Shown piece by piece: positions 53,801 through 61,073 of a stretch of DNA of 64,000 bases. The stretch is from Olivibacter oleidegradans (GTDB lineage: Bacteria; Bacteroidota; Bacteroidia; Sphingobacteriales; Sphingobacteriaceae), in the NCBI RefSeq assembly GCF_042432805.1, contig NZ_JBHLWO010000007.1:62001-126000 (forward strand). Direction: 5' to 3'. Positions within the stretch are counted from its first letter, which is position 1, and each line of letters starts with the position of its first letter. The notes under the pieces are model-generated. The model saw nothing but the letters and a program-made list of their open reading frames with translations. It did no database searches and had not been told where the DNA came from. The translations under genes and the position numbers were made by a program.

Positions 53801-55158
53801 AGCGCGAAACGGAAGAAGGTAAATTGCACATCGTATTGGGCCGCTCAGGTGAATTCCGCATTCTTGATCCGGAATCTAAGAAGGTACTGATGACCAATAA
53901 CATTCCTTACGGTTCGTTCCTATACATTGCCGATGGTGATAAGGTAACGAAGGGCGATAGAATCTGTTCTTGGGATCCGTACAACGCGGTTATTATTTCT
54001 GAATTTGCAGGTACGGTTGAATTTGATGCGATCATAGAAGGTGTTACCTATCGTGAAGAGTCTGATGAACAAACCGGACACCGCGAGAAAGTAATCATCG
54101 ATACGCGTGATAAAACGAAGAACCCGGCGATCAAAATTTTGGATAATGCAGGTGATGTAATCCGTACCTACAACTTACCGGTTGGTGCCCACATTGCTGT
54201 GGATAATGCCGGTAAAGCAAAAGTGGGGGAAATTATCGCGAAAATTCCTCGTTCAGCTGGGAAGACCCGCGATATTACGGGGGGTCTACCGCGTGTAACT
54301 GAATTGTTTGAAGCAAGAAACCCTTCTAATCCAGCTGTCGTAACAGAAATCGACGGGGTAGTAACGTTAGGGGGAGTTAAACGTGGTAACCGTGAAATTC
54401 AAATAGAATCACGTGATGGCCAAGTGAAGAAATACTTAGTGCCACTTTCTAAACACATTTTAGTACAAGATAATGACTTCGTGAAGGCAGGTATGCCGCT
54501 TTCTGACGGCTCTATTTCGCCGTCTGATATTTTAGCGATAAAGGGGCCAGCTGCTGTACAAGAGTATTTAGTAAACGGTATTCAGGAAGTTTACCGTCTG
54601 CAAGGTGTGAAAATTAATGATAAACACTTTGAGACAATTGTACATCAAATGATGCAAAAGGTCATGATCGAAGACCCAGGCGATACCCGCTTCTTGGAAA
54701 AGGATGCTGTTAACAAATGGGATTTTATCGAAGAGAACGACAGTATGTACGATAAGAAAGTGGTAACTGATCCAGGTGATTCAAATGTACTGAAAGCTGG
54801 TCAGATCGTGTCTCTACGTAAACTGCGAGAAGAGAATTCTAGTTTGAAACGTCGAGATCTAAAACTGGTACAGGTGCGTGATGCAATTGCTGCTACTTCC
54901 AGTCCAATGCTTCAAGGTATTACACGTGCATCATTGGGAACCAAATCGTTTATATCGGCAGCGTCTTTCCAGGAAACTACCAAAGTGTTAAACGAAGCGG
55001 CTATTAGTGGTAAACGCGATGATTTACTAGGATTGAAAGAGAATGTTATTGTCGGACACTTAATCCCTTCGGGTACCGGTTTACGTAATTATGACCGTAT
55101 CATCGTTGGATCTAAAGAGGAATATGATCAGTTGTTGGCTTCTAAAGAAGAAGTTTAA
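50878..55158 (+). CDS. rpoC: DNA-directed RNA polymerase beta' subunit
   Basis: A 1426-residue catalytic subunit. The N-terminal zinc site C-H-C-G-K-Y then C-D-R-C-G, the catalytic N-A-D-F-D-G-D-Q-M with three Mg2+-binding Asp, the bridge/trigger region (G-A-R-G-S-K-E-Q-I-R-Q-L), and the second zinc site (C-E-S-K-R-G-V-C-A-L-C) are present. The C-terminus is complete. It follows rpoB after 78 bp and ends at a strong terminator. Confidence 0.98.
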   Translation: MSYKKDNKIKSNFTSITISLSSPEAILERSSGEVLKPETINYRTYKPERDGLFCERIFGPVKDYECHCGKYKRIRYKGIVCDRCGVEVTEKKVRRERMGHINLVVPVAHIWYFRSLPNKIGYLLGLPTKKLDMIIYYERYVVIQPGIKEEDGIQYMDFLTEEEYLDILDTLPKENQYLDDKDPQKFVAKMGAEALEELLQRIDLDQLSYDLRHQAANETSQQRKNEALKRLQVVEAFRGSRERIENRPEWMIVKIVPVIPPELRPLVPLEGGRFATSDLNDLYRRVIIRNNRLKRLIEIKAPEVILRNEKRMLQEAVDSLFDNSRKVNAVKTEGNRALKSLSDILKGKQGRFRQNLLGKRVDYSARSVIVVGPNLKLHECGLPKDMAAELYKPFIIRKMIERGVVKTVKSAKKIVDRKDPIVWDILENVLKGHPVLLNRAPTLHRLGIQAFQPKLVEGKAIQLHPLVCTAFNADFDGDQMAVHLPLGNAAILEAQILMLAAHNILNPANGTPITVPSQDMVLGLYYITKGRRTDDSRVVKGQDMTFYSPEEVIIAYNEKKIDLHAFIKVKTNVKDKDGNIVKQLIDTTVGRVLFNQVVPEEVGYINELLTKKSLRDIIGDVVKTTGMARAAKFLDDIKELGFQMAFRGGLSFNLQDLNIPDAKAGLIEQATREVEEVMNNYNMGFITNNERYNQIIDIWTRINNRLTANVMDILSNDNQGFNSVYMMLDSGARGSKEQIRQLCGMRGLMAKPQKSGSSGGEIIENPILSNFKEGLSVLEYFISTHGARKGLADTALKTADAGYLTRRLHDVAQDMIVTEEDCGTLRGIFTTALKDNEDIVEPLYDRILGRTSLHDVYDPVSNELLVSADQDITEEIAEKIERSSVEGIEIRSVLTCESKRGVCALCYGRNLASGKRVQMGEAVGVIAAQSIGEPGTQLTLRTFHVGGTASNIAAESQIVAKFDGIVEFENMRSVERETEEGKLHIVLGRSGEFRILDPESKKVLMTNNIPYGSFLYIADGDKVTKGDRICSWDPYNAVIISEFAGTVEFDAIIEGVTYREESDEQTGHREKVIIDTRDKTKNPAIKILDNAGDVIRTYNLPVGAHIAVDNAGKAKVGEIIAKIPRSAGKTRDITGGLPRVTELFEARNPSNPAVVTEIDGVVTLGGVKRGNREIQIESRDGQVKKYLVPLSKHILVQDNDFVKAGMPLSDGSISPSDILAIKGPAAVQEYLVNGIQEVYRLQGVKINDKHFETIVHQMMQKVMIEDPGDTRFLEKDAVNKWDFIEENDSMYDKKVVTDPGDSNVLKAGQIVSLRKLREENSSLKRRDLKLVQVRDAIAATSSPMLQGITRASLGTKSFISAASFQETTKVLNEAAISGKRDDLLGLKENVIVGHLIPSGTGLRNYDRIIVGSKEEYDQLLASKEEV

Positions 55159-55183
55159 TAGTTGTTTATTCACTTTATATTAT

Positions 55184-55216
55184 AAAACCCCGAAGGCTAG
55201 TGTTCTTCGGGGTTTT
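55184..55216 (+). terminator. Intrinsic terminator after rpoC
   Basis: AAAACCCCGAAG pairs perfectly with CTTCGGGGTTTT over a 9-nt loop, followed by T-run. It ends the rplKAJL-rpoBC operon. Confidence 0.92.
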
Positions 55217-55283
55217 TTGTTTCCTATTTATTATCTTTACCGCTAGATATCATTTAGACATACATGCTTACCATTAAATCAAT

Positions 55284-55589
55284 ATGGAAGAACAGGATAA
55301 TCAATTGAACATAGAACTTACCGAAGATATCGCCGAAGGCATATATTCAAATCTAGCAATCATAACGCACTCCCATACAGAATTTGTTGTCGACTTCATT
55401 CGCGTAATGCCAGGAATTCCAAAAGCGAAAGTAAAGTCGAGAATCGTCTTAACACCTGAGCATGCGAAACGATTAATGAAGGCTTTTCAAGATAATATCG
55501 CGAAGTATGAAGCCATGAATGGCAAAATTGATACGCATGAGGAACCCCCATTTCCAATGAACTTCGGAGGTCCAACAGCGCAAGCTTAA
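55284..55589 (+). CDS. DUF3467 domain-containing protein
   Basis: A 101-residue soluble protein. It shows the DUF3467 core Y-S-N-L-A-I-I-T-H-S-H-T-E-F-V-V-D-F and the S-R-I-V-L-T-P-E-H-A-K-R-L block. The family is small, widespread in Bacteroidota and often near rpoC, but its role is unknown. It has no signal peptide. It follows the rpoC terminator by 68 bp, so it probably has its own promoter; a TATCTTTA box is seen at 55232-55239 but spacing to the upstream TTG is poor. Confidence 0.85.
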   Translation: MEEQDNQLNIELTEDIAEGIYSNLAIITHSHTEFVVDFIRVMPGIPKAKVKSRIVLTPEHAKRLMKAFQDNIAKYEAMNGKIDTHEEPPFPMNFGGPTAQA

Positions 55590-55701
55590 GCTTGGTTATG
55601 AGTTGTTCGTTGATGGTATTGATTTTAGCCTTGTGATATTTTTATGAAACGCATGGCGGAATCTGACCAACAGCCAATAATGAATAACGAATTGCAAGTA
55701 C

Positions 55702-56511
55702 ATGAAAAATCTAAATTTTAAGGATAAGTGGATATTGGTTACCGGCGCCTCATCGGGATTGGGAGAGGAGATGGCGAGGCAGTTAGCTGTTCAACATGGC
55801 GCGAATTTAATTTTGCTAGCTCGTCGTAAAGAGCGGTTGGAACAATTGAAGATTACCATAGAAAGTGAAACGGAATCAAGTGTTGATATTGTTGTTGCAG
55901 ATTTATCCCAACCCGAGCAGATTGAAGAAATTCTGGAAACAATTATAAGCCGACGAGACTTGTATGCAGCTATCTTAAATGCGGGCGTTACCTATTTGGG
56001 GAAACACTTGGCGCTGCCAAAGGAACAATTTAACCAAATGATCCAAATCAATATCATTAGCGTTACCTATATGACAACCCAATTGGTCGCGTACTTTGAG
56101 AAAAAAAAATCTGTCGGTGGTATCATGATCGTCTCCAGTATGGCAGCAATTTTCCCAACGCCCTTCCAGGCAGCTTATGCAGGTACTAAGGGGTTTCTAC
56201 TTAACTTCGCTTCGGCTCTTTCACAGGAGCTAGATAATAAAGAATTGTCGCTTACGATATTTTTACCGGGAGGTATTGCTACGGAAATGACGGCAGGCGA
56301 CGGCTTTAATGAACTTCGCGGTTATCTGATGCCGGTACAACAGGTTGCAAAAGAAGGATTGCTGGCTTTCAAAAAAAGAAAATCGACTTATATTCCCGGA
56401 TTTCTCAATCGTTTAAGTAGCAAATTGTCTTTTTTACTCCGGAAGGAGTTTATTATTAAGCAGACGGGTAAGACCTATAAGAAATCGTTGGATAGACATT
56501 CGGAGTTGTGA
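55702..56511 (+). CDS. SDR-family oxidoreductase
   Basis: A 269-residue short-chain dehydrogenase. The turn V-T-G-A-S-S-G-L-G is at 13-21, N-A-G-V at 93-96, and Ser146, Tyr159 and Lys163 (Y-A-G-T-K) complete the catalytic set. The C-terminal extension with R-K-S-T-Y-I-P-G-F fits the DltE/YqjQ-like group of acyl- or sterol-type SDRs, but the substrate is unknown. A palindromic repeat begins at its stop codon and runs to the convergent lysS gene. Confidence 0.88.
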   Translation: MKNLNFKDKWILVTGASSGLGEEMARQLAVQHGANLILLARRKERLEQLKITIESETESSVDIVVADLSQPEQIEEILETIISRRDLYAAILNAGVTYLGKHLALPKEQFNQMIQINIISVTYMTTQLVAYFEKKKSVGGIMIVSSMAAIFPTPFQAAYAGTKGFLLNFASALSQELDNKELSLTIFLPGGIATEMTAGDGFNELRGYLMPVQQVAKEGLLAFKKRKSTYIPGFLNRLSSKLSFLLRKEFIIKQTGKTYKKSLDRHSEL

Positions 56512-56580
56512 GTTGCCCGTTGTGGGTTATGAGCTTTTTAATTTACAAAACTCACAACTCGTAACCAACAACTCACAACT
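56503..56580. repeat. Long inverted repeat between SDR and lysS genes
   Basis: AGTTGTGAGTTG (56504-56515) is the exact complement of CAACTCACAACT (56569-56580), with further partial pairing inside. Motifs AACTCACAAC recur three times in 78 bp. It begins in the SDR's stop region and ends at the lysS stop, so it can serve as a shared terminator and also looks like an intergenic repeat element. Confidence 0.65.
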
Positions 56581-56581
56581 T

Positions 56582-58300
56582 TTATTTAAACCATTCCATC
56601 ACCTCGTCCTTCGTAGGCATGGCAGATTCAATTTTCATTTTTTTCCGTAATCCGCCTAAATCATTGAAGACTTTGTTTGGATTGGCTGCTTTTAACGACT
56701 CAATGGTGATAAGTCCCATTTTCTGCAATGCAGGAACCCAAACAGCTGGAATTCCTTGAGCCTCGTAATCAGTCACAGAAGCGGTTTTGATAACTTTTTC
56801 AGGTCGCATCTGTGGGAAAAACAACACATCTTGTATACTTGCCTGATTTGTCATCAGCATTGCTAATCGATCAATACCAATACCGATTCCTGAGGTAGGA
56901 GGCATGCCATATTCCAACGCTCTTAGAAAGTCGTAATCAATAAACATCGCCTCATCATCACCCCGCTCCATTAACTTCAACTGATCCTCAAAACGCTTAA
57001 GCTGGTCTATTGGATCATTAAGTTCGGAATAAGCATTCGCTAATTCCTTTCCATTTACCATGAGTTCAAAACGTTCAACAAGTCCTTCCTTGCTGCGATG
57101 TTTCTTCGTTAAAGGACTCATCTCTACCGGATAATCAATAATAAATGTGGGTTGAATATAATGATGCTCACATTTTTCACCAAATATCTCGTCAATAAGC
57201 TTTCCCTTACCCATGCTTTCATCTACCGGGATATGAAGCTGCTTGCATACATCCCGTAATCCCACCTCATCTAAGCCTGAAACGTCAAAGCCTGTATGCT
57301 CTTTTATTGCATCATATATGCTGATCCGTTTATAGGGAGCTGCAAAGTTAATTTCCTTATCGCCAACCGTTATGGTGGTCTTTCCGTTTGTAGCTAGCGC
57401 CACCTTCTCGAAGAGCTGCTCTGTGATGTCCATCATCCATAGGTAATCTTTGTATGCCACATAGAATTCGAGTACCGTAAATTCAGGATTATGGGTTCGG
57501 TCCATTCCTTCATTGCGAAAGTTTCTGCTGAATTCATACACCCAATCGTAGCCGCCAACGATTAAGCGCTTTAAATACAGCTCATTGGCTATCCGTAAAT
57601 ATAACGGGATGTCAAGTGCGTTATGATGCGTAATAAACGGTCTTGCAGCAGCACCGCCCGGTATACTTTGTAATACCGGTGTGTCTACTTCAATGGCTCC
57701 CTGTTCATCCAAAAATTGCCTTATGGCAGATTTGATTTTAGTTACTTTGGTGAACGTTTCCCGAACGTGCGGATTTACTACTAAATCAACGTAACGTTGT
57801 CTATAGCGAAATTCAGGATCGGTTACGGCATCGAACACTTTTCCATCTGCTTCCTTAACTATCGGCAGAGGTTTCAGCGATTTTGCTAGCAATGTCAATT
57901 CAGTTGCATGGATGGATATTGTTCCGGTCTGCGTTGTAAAAACGTGTCCCTTTACACCAACGAAATCTCCAATATCCAATAATTTTTTAAAAACGGTGTT
58001 ATATAATGTTTTATCCTCGGTGGGGCAAAGCTCATCTCTTGTCAGATAAACCTGAATACGACCTGTCGAATCTTGAAGTTCAAAGAAAGAAGCACTTCCC
58101 ATCACTCGCCTACTCATCATACGACCTGCAATACTAATATTTTTATAATTCAGCTTGTCGCGATCATAATTTTCATGGATGTCCCGTGCGTTAGCATTAA
58201 TGTCAAATGCCTCTGCAGGATAAGGTTCTATTCCTAATTGGATCAATTGATCTAAAGCCTGTCGGCGCAATACTTCCTGTTCTGATAAAATGCTGCTCAT
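56582..58300 (-). CDS. lysS: Lysyl-tRNA synthetase (class II)
   Basis: A 572-residue enzyme charging tRNA-Lys. The N-terminal OB-fold (I-S-I-A-G-R-M-M-S-R-R then G-D-F-V-G-V-K-G) binds the anticodon. Class II motif 2 is F-R-N-E-G-M-D-R-T-H-N-P-E-F-T and motif 3 is G-I-G-I-G-I-D-R-L. About 70 residues follow motif 3, against roughly 15-20 in E. coli LysS, ending in a predicted helix-hairpin-helix-like tail. A full consensus promoter lies 88 bp upstream. Confidence 0.96.
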   Translation of the reverse strand: MSSILSEQEVLRRQALDQLIQLGIEPYPAEAFDINANARDIHENYDRDKLNYKNISIAGRMMSRRVMGSASFFELQDSTGRIQVYLTRDELCPTEDKTLYNTVFKKLLDIGDFVGVKGHVFTTQTGTISIHATELTLLAKSLKPLPIVKEADGKVFDAVTDPEFRYRQRYVDLVVNPHVRETFTKVTKIKSAIRQFLDEQGAIEVDTPVLQSIPGGAAARPFITHHNALDIPLYLRIANELYLKRLIVGGYDWVYEFSRNFRNEGMDRTHNPEFTVLEFYVAYKDYLWMMDITEQLFEKVALATNGKTTITVGDKEINFAAPYKRISIYDAIKEHTGFDVSGLDEVGLRDVCKQLHIPVDESMGKGKLIDEIFGEKCEHHYIQPTFIIDYPVEMSPLTKKHRSKEGLVERFELMVNGKELANAYSELNDPIDQLKRFEDQLKLMERGDDEAMFIDYDFLRALEYGMPPTSGIGIGIDRLAMLMTNQASIQDVLFFPQMRPEKVIKTASVTDYEAQGIPAVWVPALQKMGLITIESLKAANPNKVFNDLGGLRKKMKIESAMPTKDEVMEWFK

Positions 58301-58709
58301 TTAGTTAAAATATGTACTCACTTGAAGGAGAAAGAACATGGGCTTCTGTATACTGATTTACGAAATAACCTCGGTTCTGATTTTTCGCAAACTTAGATAA
58401 AATTGGCCTGATATGCAAAGGAGTAAGGCGTAAAAAGGAGTGTATTTTAGCGGTTTTTAGTTATTTATCAATACGTGTGCTGTAGCGTTTTGTTGTTTTT
58501 ATCGTTATACCGATGTATGGTTAAAAAGAACTACGAGACGGAATTGACAGCAGCTACAAGCTAATTTGAAAATAAAAAGGTGTATCAGGGAAATCCTTTG
58601 TGTACCAAAAATAAGAACATCTTTTTTAGCAGGTTTGCGTATTTTTGAATAAGCTTTGTTTATTTGCTAATTAAATAGATGGGGCTTTCCAATTAGTAGT
58701 ATTGCTGTA
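58301..58709. other. Divergent promoter region of lysS and the ECF sigma gene
   Basis: This 409-bp gap has no coding potential. It holds the lysS promoter (58388-58418) and, on the plus strand, a TATTTTTG -7 box (58640-58647) 62 bp before the sigma gene, without a clear -33 TTG. A non-standard -33 would suit a promoter recognised by the ECF sigma factor itself. No RNA gene was recognised. Confidence 0.5.
58388..58418 (-). promoter_or_regulatory. Promoter of lysS
   Basis: On the minus strand TTG (58418-58416), 20 bp, then TAAGTTTG (58395-58388) is a full consensus match. The leader to the ATG would be about 80 nt. Confidence 0.75.
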
Positions 58710-59312
58710 GTGAATTACCGTTTAGGATTTTTAAGTAAAAAGAAGACATTAACACTAGAAAGTGCCTTGGATGCTTGTGTCCAAACGGATGCGGAACGGG
58801 CTAAAGAATTTATCTACAAAAAGTACTATGGATACGTGTTAGCAGTAGTGGCAAGGTATATAAAAAGCGAATACGATGCGGAAGAGCTGGTAAATGAAAC
58901 ATTTATTAAAGCGTTTAAAAATCTGCCTCGATTCAACAGAGTAGGTGAAGGAAATGTTCTTGAAAAATCATTTAGAGGTTGGCTAGCAAGAATAGCAGCA
59001 AATTTATCCATTGACTTATTACGATCTCAAAAAAATATGGTGGCAATGGAGGATGTAGGTGAGCAAGAAGTTAAACCGGTTTTGGTTAATGCTTCCGACA
59101 AGCTCTTTGCAGAAGATATCCTAAAGCTTTTAGAGAGATTACCCGAAATTCAACGGATCATTTTCAACTTATACGAAATCGAAGGATATGCACATGAAGA
59201 GATTGGAAAAATGTTAAATATACCTGACAGTACATCCAGAACATACTTAACCCGGGCAAAACAGCGGTTACGGAAGCTTTATATTGAGGAGTTCGCCATA
59301 GGAAAACAATAA
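58710..59312 (+). CDS. ECF-type RNA polymerase sigma factor
   Basis: A 200-residue sigma-70-family factor. Region 2 (E-F-I-Y-K-K-Y-Y-G-Y-V-L then D-A-E-E-L-V-N-E-T-F-I-K-A) binds core polymerase and the -10. Region 4 (E-I-Q-R-I-I-F-N-L-Y-E-I-E-G-Y-A-H-E-E-I-G) is a helix-turn-helix for the -35. The start is a GTG at 58710. The next gene, 15 bp downstream, has the layout of a membrane anti-sigma factor with a beta-barrel, so this factor is probably held at the inner membrane until an outer-membrane signal releases it. Confidence 0.92.
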   Translation: MNYRLGFLSKKKTLTLESALDACVQTDAERAKEFIYKKYYGYVLAVVARYIKSEYDAEELVNETFIKAFKNLPRFNRVGEGNVLEKSFRGWLARIAANLSIDLLRSQKNMVAMEDVGEQEVKPVLVNASDKLFAEDILKLLERLPEIQRIIFNLYEIEGYAHEEIGKMLNIPDSTSRTYLTRAKQRLRKLYIEEFAIGKQ

Positions 59313-59327
59313 AGTATAGAATTTACT

Positions 59328-60659
59328 ATGAAAGAAAAAGATAATAAGGAACTGATCGATCGTATGGCTGAAGTCTTGCGAGAGCATTCAGCGCCTTATA
59401 GAGAAGGGGCATGGGAACGATTTGCAAGCACGCAAAAGCAAGGAAGAAAGGTTGTACCAATTTGGTACCTTGGGGGCGTGGCAGCTGCCGTTTTATTGGG
59501 GGTGGCGCTTTTTATGAATAGAAATAATGTTGACAAGCAAATTCCACCTGCAATAACTTATACACAAAATAACGGATCTGGGGAATCTAAAGGAGATTCT
59601 TTGCTGCAACAAGCCTCTCCGGTGATTACTGGGGAGACAAGTGCTGAGCATAATAACAAACGTAATGGGAGCCTACTGGCCCAGTCATCTAACAGAGGTT
59701 CTGAAGGAAAAAGCGCATCTACTTTCGCAGAAGTATTTAATAAGGAACAACCGACCAAAATTGATAATCGCATAGCGCAATTTGATCAAAAGAAAAATGA
59801 AGCTTTATCTTCTAATGGCTCTAGTATCGAAAGAGAGGAGCCGAATTCGGAGCAAGTGCAACAAAAAGGCAAAATTATCGAAGATACATCTAAAGAAAAG
59901 GAAGAAGCATTAATTAGCATGTTGAGGGAGAACAGCTCGTCGTCGAATTCTTCTGAACGTGCATTGATGAATAATGCCGACTATTCCGGAAATAAGCGCT
60001 GGAATGTAGGCGTTGTGTTTGCGCCCTCGCTAACAGAAGAACGTTTCAATATGGGAGGGGGGGTAACCGTAGCGTATAACATATCCAAAAAAGTATCTAT
60101 TGGTTCTGGTGTTTCTTTGGTTGATTTAGGATTCCATCAGTCGTCACCCAACGCATCGAACGGAACCATGAATTCGCCCGTTTCAGCTTCACTAAGCGAC
60201 GCATCTCCGACACTAAATGCAAAATCGCTTGAAACCAAAGAGCTAACGTCGATAAATACTAATTTGTTAGCTTTGGACATCCCAATTGATATTAAATATC
60301 AGGTGAGTAAACAATTTTATGCCAGTGCGGGTATTTCCTTTTTTGCGGTATTAAATGAAGATCGGACCAATAACTTTTTGACTCGGACACCAACAAATAG
60401 GACAATTCAAAACACGGAAGGCTATGCTTTCAGCCAGCCGGAATTCCAAGTGAATAACGTCAGTGAAAAAGCGGAAGAGACACCATTTCAAGGGAATGGC
60501 TATTCCGGGTTTCTCAACTTTTCAGTGGGAAGAAAAATGCCTATTTCGAGAAAAGTGGGTATCGCCGTTGAACCGTTTTTCAAGATTCCAATCGGTAGCT
60601 TATCCAATCAAAATATGAATCTTCGTTATGGCGGCATTCGTGTAATTACCAGTTTTTAG
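59328..60659 (+). CDS. Putative dual-membrane-spanning anti-sigma factor with C-terminal beta-barrel
   Basis: A 443-residue protein. Residues 1-43 are a short charged cytosolic domain that could bind the sigma factor (E-L-I-D-R-M-A-E-V-L-R-E-H). One membrane helix lies at about 44-63. Residues 64-222 are a disordered Ser/Asn/Glu-rich linker, long enough to cross the periplasm. Residues 223-443 form an outer-membrane barrel (W-N-V-G-V-V-F-A-P-S-L and a final aromatic strand, R-V-I-T-S-F). This order matches dual-membrane anti-sigma (Dma) proteins reported in Bacteroides, which I recall but could not check. It is immediately downstream of the ECF sigma gene. Confidence 0.8.
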   Translation: MKEKDNKELIDRMAEVLREHSAPYREGAWERFASTQKQGRKVVPIWYLGGVAAAVLLGVALFMNRNNVDKQIPPAITYTQNNGSGESKGDSLLQQASPVITGETSAEHNNKRNGSLLAQSSNRGSEGKSASTFAEVFNKEQPTKIDNRIAQFDQKKNEALSSNGSSIEREEPNSEQVQQKGKIIEDTSKEKEEALISMLRENSSSSNSSERALMNNADYSGNKRWNVGVVFAPSLTEERFNMGGGVTVAYNISKKVSIGSGVSLVDLGFHQSSPNASNGTMNSPVSASLSDASPTLNAKSLETKELTSINTNLLALDIPIDIKYQVSKQFYASAGISFFAVLNEDRTNNFLTRTPTNRTIQNTEGYAFSQPEFQVNNVSEKAEETPFQGNGYSGFLNFSVGRKMPISRKVGIAVEPFFKIPIGSLSNQNMNLRYGGIRVITSF

Positions 60660-60691
60660 TAACTTAGGTGAGTTGATCGCGCATAAGGCTT

Positions 60692-61024
60692 ATGAAGGTT
60701 TACTATATTATCCCGGCAAGCAGTAAAGTGCAAGCAATGGCTTTATGGCCTTTTGTCATTGCGAATACATCGCTGCGAAATCGAGGGGTTTCTATGCAGT
60801 TGTTAAGACATGAAAAAATTCATCTGAGGCAACAATTGGAATTGTTGATTTTACCCTTTTACATTTGGTATATTGGTGAGTGGCTGGTAAGATGGTGGAT
60901 TTGTAAGGATCCGAATCGTGCTTATCGAACTATTTGTTTTGAGCGCGAAGCATATATTAACGATGAGCAAAAAAATTATCTGAAGGTTAGGAAGGCTTGG
61001 AGTTTCTTAAAATATCTAAAATAA
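60692..61024 (+). CDS. Small membrane protein with HExxH motif
   Basis: A 110-residue protein with H-E-K-I-H at 40-44, a downstream F-E-R-E-A-Y (Glu84, Glu86) that could supply a third zinc ligand, and one hydrophobic segment at about 50-70. I recall similar Bacteroidota proteins annotated only as hypothetical. It may be a minimal metallopeptidase, but at this size a structural zinc role is equally possible. It follows the putative anti-sigma gene by 32 bp and ends at a strong terminator, making it the third gene of the sigma operon. Confidence 0.72.
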   Translation: MKVYYIIPASSKVQAMALWPFVIANTSLRNRGVSMQLLRHEKIHLRQQLELLILPFYIWYIGEWLVRWWICKDPNRAYRTICFEREAYINDEQKNYLKVRKAWSFLKYLK

Positions 61025-61050
61025 AAAGGACATCTATTGATGTCCTTTTT
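61023..61050. terminator. Bidirectional terminator after the sigma operon
   Basis: AAAAAGGACATC pairs perfectly with GATGTCCTTTTT over loop TATT. It lies between the convergent HExxH and OmpA-family genes and gives a T-run on both strands. Confidence 0.9.
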
Positions 61051-61073
61051 ATTTTAGATAACGATACTGTTCA

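Noticed and set aside
47027..54000. Many open frames antisense or out of frame within rpoB and rpoC
   Set aside because: They lie wholly inside genes with clear function and strong codon bias, which produces long shadow frames.
58301..58709. Riboswitch, T-box or small RNA upstream of lysS or the sigma gene
   Set aside because: No conserved core or strong fold was recognised, and T-boxes are not expected in this phylum.
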